A stretch of 35,461 bases of DNA, from positions 1 to 35,461 of the forward strand of contig JAZQSX010000013.1 of NCBI GenBank assembly GCA_045630285.1, given 5' to 3'. The translations under genes were made by a program, and so were the position numbers. Of the stretch, positions 13,736 to 22,906 are shown in pieces. The notes under the pieces were generated by a model that saw only the letters and a program-made list of their open reading frames with translations, had not been told where the DNA came from and did no database searches. Source of the DNA: RGIG3009 sp045630285 (GTDB lineage: Bacteria > Bacillota > Clostridia > Oscillospirales > Acutalibacteraceae). The stretch's first letter is position 1. Every line of letters begins with the position of its first letter.

Positions 13736-15223
13736 ATGTTGACACTGTCGGCGTCGGGAGGTGGTTATACGGGTAATAACAAAATCGGAAGCGGCCTGTT
13801 TTGGAAGCTTTTGGAACGCTTCGGCGTGCAGGGAATCCAATTCGTGTTGCAGATCGTGTTGGCACGGTTGCTCTCTCCCGATCATTACGGTGCTCTGTCC
13901 ATGATGATCATTTTTACCACCCTTGCTAACGTGTTTATTCAATCCGGTTTTAACACCGCACTGATTCAAAACCGTGACGTGGACGACGAGGACTATTCCT
14001 CGGTGTTCTGGGTCACCCTCGTCATCGCCGGTGTGTTATATGCCGCCATTTTCTTCGGTGCTCCGCTGATTGCGGATGCGTATCAAATGCCCGATTTGGT
14101 GGCACCCCTGCGAGTGCTGGCACTTATGTTGTTTCCCGGTGCTCTCAATTCTATACAGCTTGCCAAGGCGAGCCGTGAAATGGACTTCAAAAAGGTGTTC
14201 GGCGGCAACATCATCGGTGTGGTGGTGTCCGGCATTGCGGGTATCATCATTGCGATGAACGGCGGCGGTCTGTGGGCGCTCGTGGCCCAGACGATGCTGA
14301 ATATCTTTGTTGCCTGTATCGTGATGCGGTTTACCGTCAAGTGGCGCATCCGCCTCGTGTGCAATTTCCAGCGTGTACTTCGCTTGTTCACCTACGGCTG
14401 GAAACTACTCGTTGCCGGTCTGGTCAACACACTGTATCAAGACCTCAATAGCCTGGTCATCGGCCTGAAGTATAACAGCGGTACGTTGGGATACTATAAT
14501 CGAGGCAAACAGTTCCCACAATTTATCATCAACGCCGTCAACGGTGCGGTGCAAAGCGTCATGCTGCCGGCGATGTCCGCTGAGCAGGACGATAAGAGCC
14601 GTGTGCGGTCGCTGATGCAAAACTCGATCACGCTGAGCGCGTATATCATTTTCCCGCTGATGGCGGGTCTGGCAGGTATCGCCGAGCCGATGGTTCGACT
14701 GCTCCTGACCGACAAATGGCTGCCGTGCGTGCCGTTTTTGCAGATCTACTGCTTCTCGCTCGCCTTCTACCCGGTGCATACCTGCAACCTGCAGGCGATC
14801 AACGCCATGGGGCGCAGCGATCTGTTTTTGAAGCTGGAGCTGATCAAAAAGGCCTACGGTCTGACGGCGCTCGTCATTGCGGTGCTGTGCTTTGACTCCC
14901 CCATTGCGATTGCGCTGACCGGTGTCGTTACCACCTTCCTCAGCTGCTTCGTCAACGCCAGCCCGAACAAAAAGCTGGTCGGGTATTCCTACCGTGATCA
15001 GTTATTCGACATTCTCCCCTCGCTTTTGCTGTCGCTGGCAATGCTCGCCTGCGTTCTCGCTGTCAATCTGTTAGGACTGCCCGTGTGGATCACCCTGGCC
15101 CTACAGCTCCTTGTCGGCATCACCGTCTATGTGCTGCTGTCGTTCCTGTTCCGTCCCCGGCCGTTCCGTTTACTGTGGGATATGGTGCGTGCCAAGCTGC
15201 ATAAGCATCCCGCAGAAACTTAA
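13736..15223 (+). CDS. Polysaccharide flippase (MATE/Wzx-like, WzxC type)
   Basis: The 495-residue membrane protein has 12-14 predicted spans and belongs to the polysaccharide transporter family. Typical parts are the N-terminal GSGLFWKLLERFGVQGIQFVLQ, ARLLSPDHYGALSMMIIF, IQSGFNTALIQ and the central YNRGKQFPQFIINAVNGAVQSVMLPA. It should move lipid-linked sugars across the membrane. ATG 13736 has no ribosome binding site and a very short leader. A perfect GGGAGGTGG (13756-13763) instead points to codon 13769, which is ACG where related proteins begin with Met before NNKIGSG. The real start may therefore be ACG 13769, giving 484 residues. It is the first gene of a five-gene run. Confidence 0.85.
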   Translation: MLTLSASGGGYTGNNKIGSGLFWKLLERFGVQGIQFVLQIVLARLLSPDHYGALSMMIIFTTLANVFIQSGFNTALIQNRDVDDEDYSSVFWVTLVIAGVLYAAIFFGAPLIADAYQMPDLVAPLRVLALMLFPGALNSIQLAKASREMDFKKVFGGNIIGVVVSGIAGIIIAMNGGGLWALVAQTMLNIFVACIVMRFTVKWRIRLVCNFQRVLRLFTYGWKLLVAGLVNTLYQDLNSLVIGLKYNSGTLGYYNRGKQFPQFIINAVNGAVQSVMLPAMSAEQDDKSRVRSLMQNSITLSAYIIFPLMAGLAGIAEPMVRLLLTDKWLPCVPFLQIYCFSLAFYPVHTCNLQAINAMGRSDLFLKLELIKKAYGLTALVIAVLCFDSPIAIALTGVVTTFLSCFVNASPNKKLVGYSYRDQLFDILPSLLLSLAMLACVLAVNLLGLPVWITLALQLLVGITVYVLLSFLFRPRPFRLLWDMVRAKLHKHPAET

Positions 15224-15252
15224 CACCATACTCCACAAGGAGGAAAACTGTT

Positions 15253-16488
15253 ATGAAAGCGTTGGTTCTTGCCGGAGGGTTTCCGCAGATCGCACTGCTT
15301 GAGGAGCTTCGCTCCCGTGGCATCACCACCGTGCTGGCGGATTATTACGCCAATCCGGTGGCAAAGCCCTACGCCGATCTGTTTTATCAGGTCTCCACGT
15401 TGGATATTGAAGGCATCACCGAGGTTGCCAAAAAGGAGCAGGTGGATTTTCTGATCACCGCCTGCACCGACCAAGCGTTGCTGACGGTGGCGCAGGTGTC
15501 GGAAAACCTGGGGCTGCCGTGCTATATTGACCATAAAACCGCTCTCAACGTGACGAACAAATCGTACATGAAAGAGGTTTTTCTGGAACACAACATCTCC
15601 ACCGCCAAGCACGTGATTTTGGCGGAGTTTGACCCTGCCGCCATTGCCGATCTGCGGTATCCCGTCATCGTCAAGCCGGTGGACTGCAACAGCTCCAAGG
15701 GCGTGAAAAAAGCCTATACCGAGGACGAGCTTCGTCCGGCGTTCGCCGAAGCGGTGGCGCTGAGCCGCACCAAGACCGCCATTGTGGAGGAATACGTCGT
15801 CGGTGAGGAGATCACCGTGGACGTACAGGTGGAAAACGGCAAGGCGCACGTCTTGTCCATGGCCTACAGCGACAAGATCGCCGACGATGATAAGTTCGTG
15901 ATCTTCCGCACCCGTTTTCCCGTGGCGGAAACCGAGGCGGTGCGTGAACAGATCCGTGTGACGGCACAGCAGATCGCCGATGCGTTCGGGCTGTACAATT
16001 CCCTGATGCTGGTGCAGATGATATCCGACGGCGAGCGTGTCTACGTGCTGGAGTTCAGCGCACGTACCGGCGGCGGTGTGAAATATCAGCTCATCAAGCG
16101 AGTATCCGGCTTTGACGTTATCAGTGCTGTCGTGGATTTGACGCTCGGCAAGGTGCCACACGTTGAGGTGCGCCCGCCGGAAACCAAATATATCACCAAC
16201 GCCTTTATCTATTGTCATCCCGGGACGTTTGACCGTCTGGACGGCTTTGAGGAGCTCAAGGCGGAGGGCGTTCTTACCGAATATTTCCTGTTTAAGTGGC
16301 GTGGTGCTGCGATGAGCGGCGCCGCCAACAGCGGCGACCGCATTGCCGGCTTTACCGTGCAGGCGGATACGTTGGCGGAGTTGGAAACAAAATACAACAC
16401 CGCTGCGCAGCGGATCCGTGTGCTGGATGCCGACGGCAACGACATCATGCGGCACGACCTGCTCACGCCGCTGAATTACAAAGAATAA
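15253..16488 (+). CDS. ATP-grasp ligase of the sugar operon
   Basis: The 411-residue protein has an ATP-grasp fold of the carbamoyl-phosphate-synthase/biotin-carboxylase type. The N-terminal Rossmann-like preATP domain begins ALVLAGGFPQIALLEELRS. The ATP-binding part includes YPVIVKPVDCNSSKGV (about 137-152) and VEEYVVGEEITVDVQV (about 178-193). The metal-binding C-part includes LEFSARTGGGVKYQLI (about 265-280). Such enzymes join a carboxylate to an amine or thiol via an acyl-phosphate. AAGGAGG precedes ATG 15253, 29 bp after the flippase. Between a flippase and an aminotransferase it probably attaches an amino acid or carboxylic acid to the sugar amine, but this is inference. Confidence 0.8.
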   Translation: MKALVLAGGFPQIALLEELRSRGITTVLADYYANPVAKPYADLFYQVSTLDIEGITEVAKKEQVDFLITACTDQALLTVAQVSENLGLPCYIDHKTALNVTNKSYMKEVFLEHNISTAKHVILAEFDPAAIADLRYPVIVKPVDCNSSKGVKKAYTEDELRPAFAEAVALSRTKTAIVEEYVVGEEITVDVQVENGKAHVLSMAYSDKIADDDKFVIFRTRFPVAETEAVREQIRVTAQQIADAFGLYNSLMLVQMISDGERVYVLEFSARTGGGVKYQLIKRVSGFDVISAVVDLTLGKVPHVEVRPPETKYITNAFIYCHPGTFDRLDGFEELKAEGVLTEYFLFKWRGAAMSGAANSGDRIAGFTVQADTLAELETKYNTAAQRIRVLDADGNDIMRHDLLTPLNYKE

Positions 16489-16506
16489 TGCCTGTGGAGG
16501 CCTTGT

Positions 16507-17613
16507 ATGAGTCACACAATTAATGTCACCCGCTCCTCCATGCCCGATTTTGAGGAGTATTGTGCCGAAATCAAAGAGCTGTGGGACAGCCGCTGGCTGA
16601 CCAATATGGGCGTCAAGCATCGGCAGCTGGAGGCGGATCTTAAAGCCTATCTCGGTTGTCCGAACATCGCACTGTACACGAACGGGCATCTGGCTTTGGA
16701 GCATATTTTGGATGCGTTGGCGTTCCCGGCGGGCAGCGAGGTGATCACCACCCCTTTTACCTTCGTATCCACCACCCACGCCATCGCCCGCAGCGGGCTC
16801 GTCCCGGTGTTTTGCGATATTGAGCCTGAAACCTACACCATGGACGCCACCAAGATCGAAGCGCTGATCACCAACAAAACGGTAGCGATCATGCCGGTGC
16901 ACGTTTACGGCAATCTGTGCGATACCGAGGCGATCCAAGCTATTGCCGACAAGCACGGACTGCGTGTCATCTACGACGCCGCTCACGCCTTCGGCGTGCG
17001 TTTCAACGGCGTCAGCGCCGCCAATTTTGGTGATGCCTCCATGTTCAGCTTCCACGCTACCAAGGTGTTCAACACCATTGAGGGCGGTGCGCTGTGCTTC
17101 AACGGCGACGAGCTGCAGACCAAGCTTAACGAGATCAAAAACTTTGGTCAGCGTGGCGAGGATTGCCCGTACATAGGCGCCAACGCCAAAATGAGCGAAT
17201 TCCAAGCAGCCATGGGCATCTGCAACCTGCGGCATTTGGATGCGGAGATCCAAAAGCGCAAGGCAGCCGTAGAACGCTATCGCAAGCGGCTCGGCGGTGT
17301 TCCCGGCATCAAGCTGTGCCCCGAGCAGCCCGGCGTGGAATCCAATTACGCTTACTTCCCCGTCGTGTTTGACGGCTATACTGCCACCCGTGACGTCATT
17401 TTTGAACGGCTGGCACAGGAAAATATCGTGGCACGCAAGTATTTCTACCCCCTCACCAACGGATTTTCCTGCTACCGTGACTTCTCCACCGCCGGTGTGG
17501 AGAAAACGCCGATCGCTTCGTATATCGCCGATCGGGTGCTGACACTGCCGCTGTATGCGGATCTGTCTCTTACGGACGTTGATCGCATTTGCGATTGTAT
17601 TTTGAAGGGTTAA
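16507..17613 (+). CDS. DegT/DnrJ/EryC1/StrS-family sugar aminotransferase
   Basis: The 368-residue PLP enzyme belongs to the nucleotide-sugar aminotransferases. The Schiff-base lysine is Lys186 in FSFHATKVFNTIEGG, and Asp157 in IYDAAHAFG contacts the pyridine nitrogen. TTPFTFVSTTHAI (81-93) is the usual substrate/PLP loop. These enzymes transfer an amino group from glutamate to a keto sugar nucleotide. With rfbA and rfbB next in the operon, the likely substrate is dTDP-4-keto-6-deoxyglucose or an isomer, giving a dTDP-amino-dideoxyhexose. The spacing to the ATP-grasp gene is 18 bp and GTGGAGG precedes the ATG. Whether C3 or C4 is aminated cannot be read here. Confidence 0.9.
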   Translation: MSHTINVTRSSMPDFEEYCAEIKELWDSRWLTNMGVKHRQLEADLKAYLGCPNIALYTNGHLALEHILDALAFPAGSEVITTPFTFVSTTHAIARSGLVPVFCDIEPETYTMDATKIEALITNKTVAIMPVHVYGNLCDTEAIQAIADKHGLRVIYDAAHAFGVRFNGVSAANFGDASMFSFHATKVFNTIEGGALCFNGDELQTKLNEIKNFGQRGEDCPYIGANAKMSEFQAAMGICNLRHLDAEIQKRKAAVERYRKRLGGVPGIKLCPEQPGVESNYAYFPVVFDGYTATRDVIFERLAQENIVARKYFYPLTNGFSCYRDFSTAGVEKTPIASYIADRVLTLPLYADLSLTDVDRICDCILKG

Positions 17614-17631
17614 ACGGAAAGGGGTATCGTT

Positions 17632-18507
17632 ATGAAAGGTATTATCTTGGCCGGTGGTAAGGGAACCCGCCTTTACCCGATCACGCAGGTCGTATCGAAG
17701 CAGATGCTTCCCATTTACGACAAGCCGCTCATCTATTATCCTCTGTCGATTCTGCTGCTTGCCGGGATTCGTGAGATCCTCATCATCTCCACCCCCGAAG
17801 ATACGCCGATGTTCGAGCGTTTGTTGGGTGACGGCAGCCGCATCGGTGTCAAGCTCTCCTATAAGGTACAGGAAACGCCCCGTGGTTTGGCGGATGCGTT
17901 TATTCTCGGCGAGGAGTTTATCGGCGACGACAGCGTCTGCCTGATCCTCGGTGACAACGTGTTCTACGGTCAGGATATGACCCGTGTGCTGCGCCGGGCT
18001 ATGGCAAACGAGGTCGGTGCCACCATTTTCGGTTATCCCGTGAAGGATCCCACCGCTTTTGGCGTGGTGGAGTTCGACAAGGACCACAAGGTCGTGTCGA
18101 TCGAAGAAAAGCCGAGCAAGCCGAAGTCCAATTACGCCGTTCCAGGTCTGTATTTCTACGACAACCGTGTGGTGGAAATCGCTAAAAACGTCAAGCCCTC
18201 GGCACGTGGTGAAATTGAGATCACCGCCGTCAACAACGCCTATCTGGAGCTGGGCGAGCTAAACGTGCAGCTGCTCGGGCGTGGTATGGCGTGGCTGGAT
18301 ACCGGTACGCCGGACGGTATGCTGAAGGCAGCGCAGTTCGTCGAGACCGTGCAGGACCGTCAGGGCTTCTACGTCTCCTGCATCGAAGAAATCGCTTGGC
18401 GCCGTGGCTTCATCACTGCGGAACAGCTGCTGGCGCTCGGCAAAGAGCTGGATAAGACCGACTACGGTCAGTACTTAATTTCACTGGCGGAGGGAAAAAC
18501 AGTATGA
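17632..18507 (+). CDS. rfbA: Glucose-1-phosphate thymidylyltransferase
   Basis: The 291-residue enzyme makes dTDP-glucose from dTTP and glucose 1-phosphate, the first step of the dTDP-deoxysugar pathway. The signature GGKGTRLYPITQ (8-19) with the following VSKQMLPIYDKPLIYYP is nearly invariant in RfbA/RmlA. LILGDNVFYGQ (103-113) holds the metal-binding Asp, and EEKPSKPKSNYAVPGLYFYD (about 162-181) is the sugar-binding region. Length is normal. GGAAAGGGG precedes the ATG, 18 bp after the aminotransferase, and it overlaps rfbB by 4 bp. Confidence 0.97.
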   Translation: MKGIILAGGKGTRLYPITQVVSKQMLPIYDKPLIYYPLSILLLAGIREILIISTPEDTPMFERLLGDGSRIGVKLSYKVQETPRGLADAFILGEEFIGDDSVCLILGDNVFYGQDMTRVLRRAMANEVGATIFGYPVKDPTAFGVVEFDKDHKVVSIEEKPSKPKSNYAVPGLYFYDNRVVEIAKNVKPSARGEIEITAVNNAYLELGELNVQLLGRGMAWLDTGTPDGMLKAAQFVETVQDRQGFYVSCIEEIAWRRGFITAEQLLALGKELDKTDYGQYLISLAEGKTV

Positions 18508-19523
18508 CGATCATTGTAACCGGCGGCGCCGGCTTCATCGGCTCCAACTTTGTATTCCATATGCTGGATAAGTATCCGGAGTATCGCATCGTGTGTCTGG
18601 ATAAGCTGACCTATGCAGGCAACCTGTCCACACTGGCTCCCGTTATGGAAAACCCCCATTTCCGCTTCGTCAAGGCGGATATTTGCGACCGTGAGGCCGT
18701 GTACAAGCTGTTCGAGGAGGAGCATCCCGACATTGTGGTCAACTTTGCGGCCGAGTCGCACGTTGATCGCTCGATCGAGGATCCGGGCGTGTTCCTGCAA
18801 ACCAATATCATGGGCACGGCGGTGCTGATGGATGCCTGCCGCAAGTACGGCATCACCCGATATCATCAGGTTTCGACCGATGAGGTATACGGTGATCTGC
18901 CGCTGGATCGACCCGACCTCTTCTTCACCGAGGAGACCCCCATTCATACCAGTTCCCCGTATTCCAGTTCCAAGGCGGGTGCGGATCTGCTGGTGCTTGC
19001 CTATCATCGCACCTTCGGTCTGCCGGTGACGATCTCCCGCTGCTCCAATAACTACGGCCCGTCTCCCATCCCTGAGAAGCTGATCCCGCTGATGATCGCC
19101 AATGCGCTCAACGACAAGCCGCTTCCCGTCTACGGTGAGGGCCTCAACGTGCGTGACTGGCTGTACGTCGAGGATCACTGCAAGGCGATCGACCTGATCA
19201 TCCACAAGGGCCGTGTCGGTGAAGTGTATAACATCGGCGGCCACAACGAGATAAAGAACATCGACATTGTCAAGATCATCTGCAAGGCGCTCGGCAAACC
19301 CGAAAGCCTCATCACCTACGTCGCCGACCGCAAAGGCCACGATATGCGCTATGCGATCGACCCGACCAAGATCCACAGCGAGCTGGGCTGGCTGCCGGAG
19401 ACCAAGTTTGCCGACGGCATCCAGAAGACCATTGAGTGGTATCTGAACAACCGTGAGTGGTGGGAGACCATTATCTCGGGCGAATATCAGCAATATTACG
19501 AAAAAATGTACGGAAATCGCTAA
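18504..19523 (+). CDS. rfbB: dTDP-glucose 4,6-dehydratase
   Basis: The 339-residue extended short-chain dehydrogenase converts dTDP-glucose to dTDP-4-keto-6-deoxyglucose with bound NAD. GGAGFIGSNF (7-16) is the NAD motif. STDEVYGDL (124-132) carries the Thr-Asp-Glu catalytic triad, and Tyr153/Lys157 are in SPYSSSKAGAD. The ATG overlaps the rfbA stop (ATGA), so translation is coupled. No rfbC or rfbD for rhamnose follows; instead the operon ends at a terminator, so the keto sugar probably goes to the DegT aminotransferase. Confidence 0.97.
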   Translation: MTIIVTGGAGFIGSNFVFHMLDKYPEYRIVCLDKLTYAGNLSTLAPVMENPHFRFVKADICDREAVYKLFEEEHPDIVVNFAAESHVDRSIEDPGVFLQTNIMGTAVLMDACRKYGITRYHQVSTDEVYGDLPLDRPDLFFTEETPIHTSSPYSSSKAGADLLVLAYHRTFGLPVTISRCSNNYGPSPIPEKLIPLMIANALNDKPLPVYGEGLNVRDWLYVEDHCKAIDLIIHKGRVGEVYNIGGHNEIKNIDIVKIICKALGKPESLITYVADRKGHDMRYAIDPTKIHSELGWLPETKFADGIQKTIEWYLNNREWWETIISGEYQQYYEKMYGNR

Positions 19524-19530
19524 ATACAGC

Positions 19531-19566
19531 AAAAAACAAGCAGCCTCACGGCTGCTTGTTTTTTTA
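19531..19566 (+). terminator. Terminator of the surface-sugar operon
   Basis: Arms AACAAGCAGCC and GGCTGCTTGTT with a TCAC loop are followed by a T run. Confidence 0.85.
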
Positions 19567-19615
19567 ATGTTGCCGCTCCTGCCTGCATATAGTGAAGCAG
19601 AAAAGGAGGGCTACT

Positions 19616-20176
19616 ATGGCGACAAAACTCTACATCGATCAGGGACACAATCCCCAAAACCCCAACGCCGGTGCGGAGGGGAACGGGTTTCGGGAGCAGG
19701 ATCTGACCTACCGCATCGGCGTGGAATTGGCGGAGATCCTGCGGGCAGAGGGATATGAGGTGCGGCTGTCCCGCCCCACCGCCGATACCCAGCTCGGCAC
19801 CTCCAACGCCAGCTCGCTGGCGGCACGGGTCAACGAGGCAAACGACTGGGGCGCTGACTACTTCATCAGTTTGCACGCCAACGCTTCGACTATTTCCTCG
19901 GCATCCGGCTCGGAGGCGCTCGTTTACCGTGTCGACTCCACGGCGGGACGGCTGGGCGAGAGCATCGTGCGAGCCTTGGCGGAAGCAACGGGGCTTCCCA
20001 ACCGTGGCGTTACTCCACGCACCAATCTGTACGTCCTGCGGCGCACGCGAATGCCGGCGGTGCTGGTGGAGCTTGGCTTTATCACCAACCCCGGTGACGC
20101 TGCGCTTATGGCGAACTCGCCGCAGCTGTTTGCGCTAGGCGTCGCCAACGGTATCACCGCCTTCGTCGCACCGTAA
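19616..20176 (+). CDS. N-acetylmuramoyl-L-alanine amidase (Amidase_3)
   Basis: The 186-residue zinc amidase cleaves the bond between MurNAc and the stem peptide of peptidoglycan. It is a bare catalytic domain. Zinc ligands are His11 (DQGHNPQ), Glu27 (FREQDLTY) and His87 (FISLHANA); Glu152 in VLVELGFITNPGDA is the catalytic acid. ATG 19616 follows a perfect AAAGGAGGG; the in-frame ATG at 19592 is upstream of this site. There is no signal peptide or cell-wall-binding domain, so it may act on the mother-cell side during spore release, as CwlC does, or leave by another route. It is close to but separate from the sugar operon. Confidence 0.9.
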   Translation: MATKLYIDQGHNPQNPNAGAEGNGFREQDLTYRIGVELAEILRAEGYEVRLSRPTADTQLGTSNASSLAARVNEANDWGADYFISLHANASTISSASGSEALVYRVDSTAGRLGESIVRALAEATGLPNRGVTPRTNLYVLRRTRMPAVLVELGFITNPGDAALMANSPQLFALGVANGITAFVAP

Positions 20177-20179
20177 GCC

Positions 20180-20208
20180 TTGACCGTCGGAGAAAAACGT
20201 GGTACACT
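20180..20208 (+). promoter_or_regulatory. Promoter of the dihydrouridine synthase gene
   Basis: TTGACC (20180-20185) and TACACT (20203-20208) are 17 bp apart, right after the amidase stop. It overlaps the longest open frame, so the coding start must be downstream (20267). Confidence 0.7.
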
Positions 20209-20266
20209 GATACCGTCAAATCTTTCTCTTGCGGTCAGCCCGCCACGGCGGGCACACGGAGTGATT

Positions 20267-21238
20267 ATGTTTATCGGTTCGATCGAAATTACGGGAACAG
20301 CGGCACTCGCCCCGATGGCCGGGGTGGCAGATGCCGCCTTTCGTCGCATCTGCCGTGATCACGGAGCGGCGTTTACGGTGTCGGAAATGATCAGCGCCAA
20401 GGCGTTGACCTACGGCGACCTGAAAAGTCAGCAGCTGGCGGTGCTGTCCGACCGAGAGCGTCCGGCGGCGATCCAGCTTTTTGGCGACGACCCCGATACC
20501 ATGGCGAAGGCAGCACGGCTGGTTATGGTACAGAAGCCCGATTGGCTGGACATCAATATGGGCTGCCCGGCGCCGAAGATCGCCGGAAACCACTGCGGCA
20601 GTGCGCTGATGCGGGATCCCGATCTGTGCTACCGTCTCGTCAAGGCCACCTGTGAAGCGGTGGATGTCCCCGTGACGGTCAAGATCCGCAAGGGCTACGC
20701 CAAGGATCAGGTCAACGCTGTCGAGGTGGCGCAGGCGTGCGAAAGCGGCGGTGCCGCCGCCATTACGGTGCACGGGCGCACCCGTGATCAGATGTATGCG
20801 CCGCCGGTGGATTGGGACTGCATTCGTGACGTCAAGCGGGCAGTATCCGTTCCCGTCATCGGCAACGGCGACGTTACCTCGCCGCAATCCGCCGCTGCAT
20901 TGTACGAGCATACCGGCTGTGACCTCATTATGATCGGTCGTGGTGCGTTGGGAGCGCCGTGGCTGTTCTCGCAGGTGGAGGCGTATCTCCGGCACGGCAC
21001 GCTCCTCCCCACCCCGCCGCTTGCCAAGCGGATGGAGATCCTTTGTCGGCAGATCGCTCTGGCGGTGTCGCTCAAGGGTGAGCGCTGTGCGCTGCTGCAG
21101 GCACGCAAGCACGCCTCGTGGTATATGCGTGAGGTGCGTGGGGCAGCGATCTTCCGTGGCGAAGCGGGCACGATCAGCACCATGGAGGATCTGCGGGCGC
21201 TGTGCTGGCGGGTCATCAAAGCCAACGAAGACGAATAA
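20267..21238 (+). CDS. dus: tRNA-dihydrouridine synthase
   Basis: The 323-residue FMN-dependent TIM-barrel enzyme reduces uridines in the D-loop of tRNA. APMAGVADAAFRRICRDHGA (15-34) and DINMGCPAPKI (95-105) are family signatures, and VHGRTRDQMY and GNGDVTSP line the flavin site. The catalytic acid-cysteine of the family is usually placed a few residues after the GCP motif; Cys110 in GNHCGSALM fits. Start 20267 follows CACGGAG and the promoter at 20180-20208. Length is normal. A bidirectional terminator follows. Confidence 0.93.
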   Translation: MFIGSIEITGTAALAPMAGVADAAFRRICRDHGAAFTVSEMISAKALTYGDLKSQQLAVLSDRERPAAIQLFGDDPDTMAKAARLVMVQKPDWLDINMGCPAPKIAGNHCGSALMRDPDLCYRLVKATCEAVDVPVTVKIRKGYAKDQVNAVEVAQACESGGAAAITVHGRTRDQMYAPPVDWDCIRDVKRAVSVPVIGNGDVTSPQSAAALYEHTGCDLIMIGRGALGAPWLFSQVEAYLRHGTLLPTPPLAKRMEILCRQIALAVSLKGERCALLQARKHASWYMREVRGAAIFRGEAGTISTMEDLRALCWRVIKANEDE

Positions 21239-21277
21239 AAACAGCGGAGAGACGCTCTCGTGTCTCTCCGCTGTTTT
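21237..21277. terminator. Bidirectional terminator between dus and the GH20 gene
   Basis: Arms of 16 nt (21237-21252, 21262-21277) have A and T runs on both sides. The stem core AAAACAGCGGAG equals that at 6781. Confidence 0.9.
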
Positions 21278-21285
21278 GTTGTCTC

Positions 21286-22875
21286 TTACAGGCAGTTTCT
21301 CGTAACCGTGCTGTAATAGTAGTTGTAATCGGTGATGCCCTGACGGAACGGCATCGTCTTCTCGTTCAGCTCGGGGATGTCATCGATCCGACCCGCAACG
21401 TAATCCGCCAGGCGGTCACGGCAGTTCTTCATACGCATAATGAGGCCGCCGAGTCGAATATCGTGCACCTCAAAGCCATTTGCCTTGTTTTCGGTGTACC
21501 ACTGCGCACGGAACGCCTGATAAAACACTTCGGTGCGCTTAATCATCTTGTTATAATCGGCGATGATCGGCTCCAGTGCCTGGCGGTCGCCGCTCTCGTA
21601 CAGCTCACGGGTGCGGATGCCGATGTCCGACTTGTACGCCAGCACGGCGCACAACTTGGAGGCGGTGTCAAATAGATAGGAGAACTCGCCCGTGCGCTTA
21701 GAAGCGTTACGCAGGCGCTTGGCAAACGAGGCGTACTGCTTGGCATCAGTCTCACCGACAGCACTGTCCAGCAGACCGAAGAAGCAGTCGTTGTACAGCT
21801 CGTACTTAGAAGGATTGACAAGACCTTTGTTGCCGTTCAGGCGGTCGGGCAGATCAAGCAACATAAAGTCATCATAGCGATAGCCGATCCACTCCTCGAA
21901 CTTCGCCTTGATATCGTCCATCTTGGTGATGCCCTGCGCCAGACAAGCGGCATAGCACAGCGTCGGCAGCGTCGACCACGCCGAGGCCTCGGCGCCGTTG
22001 TCGCCCCACATCGTCATAAACACGTCACGGACGCCTTCTTCAATGCAGGCGCTGAACGCCGCCTTGGTGGCACGGAGCGAGAACGCATTTTTCGGCGTGA
22101 AGCCCATCCATTTCCACGCACCGCCCGCAAAGACCACACGGTTGGTAAGGCGCTTGTGCCCACGGATCATCTGCACGTACGCCGCCTTACTGGTGCGGTA
22201 GTAATCCCAATAGACCAGCGAGACCGACTCGGGGATCTTCTCGCCGATACTGGCGTTGACGGTGTCTTCCTTCGCATAGTAATGGCCGTTGTTGGCGATG
22301 CGGTAGAACATATCGCTCCACATCATCGGCTCAAAGTTATACTTCTTGGTGATCTCACACACACGTCCCAAATGCTCCAGCAGGATCTCGGAACGGTCAC
22401 GGTCACCGTGCTTGTCACGATAGCGGCCCTTGCCGAGCATATGCGCTTCGTCCATACCGATATGGATCTTGTTGGTGCGCACGCACTTGCGCAGCGAGCT
22501 GATCATATTCTCGATCAACTCGTAGGTGCGCTCCTCGCCGACCATCAGCACGTCCTGCGCATCCATCATCTTCTCATATTCGGGCCAATATTTCAGCGTG
22601 TTCAGGTGCGCCAGCGTCTGCATACACGGCACCAGCTCCACGCCGTTTTCAAAGGCGTACTGATCGATCTCACGCAGCTCGTCCTGCGAATAGCGGCCAC
22701 GGAAGCTACCGAAATACGGCTCATTATCCACCTCATAGGTGTCCTCAATGTACAGCTGCAGCTGGTTGTAACCCATACGGGCCAGCACCGTGATAAAGTG
22801 CTTCAGCTCCTTGACCGTCATCACCGCGTTGCGGGAGCAGTCCAGCATCACGCCAAAGGTGTCAAAATGCTTCAT
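21286..22875 (-). CDS. Glycoside hydrolase family 20 (beta-N-acetylhexosaminidase type)
   Basis: The 529-residue protein has the GH20 TIM barrel almost from its first residue (GVMLDCSRNAVMTVKELKHF) and lacks the usual N-terminal GH20b domain. The catalytic Asp142-Glu143 pair is in HIGMDEAHMLG. GYNQLQLYIEDTYEV (35-49), VPCMQTLAHLNTLKYW (82-97) and MMWSDMFYR are further family blocks. These enzymes release terminal GlcNAc or GalNAc. There is no signal peptide, so it acts on imported sugars. ATG 22875 follows TTTGGAGG; the upstream frame runs into the GH13 gene. It sits 31 bp after the GH13 gene, in one operon. Confidence 0.88.
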   Translation of the reverse strand: MKHFDTFGVMLDCSRNAVMTVKELKHFITVLARMGYNQLQLYIEDTYEVDNEPYFGSFRGRYSQDELREIDQYAFENGVELVPCMQTLAHLNTLKYWPEYEKMMDAQDVLMVGEERTYELIENMISSLRKCVRTNKIHIGMDEAHMLGKGRYRDKHGDRDRSEILLEHLGRVCEITKKYNFEPMMWSDMFYRIANNGHYYAKEDTVNASIGEKIPESVSLVYWDYYRTSKAAYVQMIRGHKRLTNRVVFAGGAWKWMGFTPKNAFSLRATKAAFSACIEEGVRDVFMTMWGDNGAEASAWSTLPTLCYAACLAQGITKMDDIKAKFEEWIGYRYDDFMLLDLPDRLNGNKGLVNPSKYELYNDCFFGLLDSAVGETDAKQYASFAKRLRNASKRTGEFSYLFDTASKLCAVLAYKSDIGIRTRELYESGDRQALEPIIADYNKMIKRTEVFYQAFRAQWYTENKANGFEVHDIRLGGLIMRMKNCRDRLADYVAGRIDDIPELNEKTMPFRQGITDYNYYYSTVTRNCL

Positions 22876-22906
22876 ACCAATTCCTCCAAACCGTTTATAG
22901 TAGGCT

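Noticed and set aside
15220..18087. 955-codon open frame on the minus strand
   Set aside because: It lies opposite flippase-end, ATP-grasp, aminotransferase and rfbA genes with clear motifs. Its His/Gly/Val-rich composition is the typical shadow of GC-rich codons.
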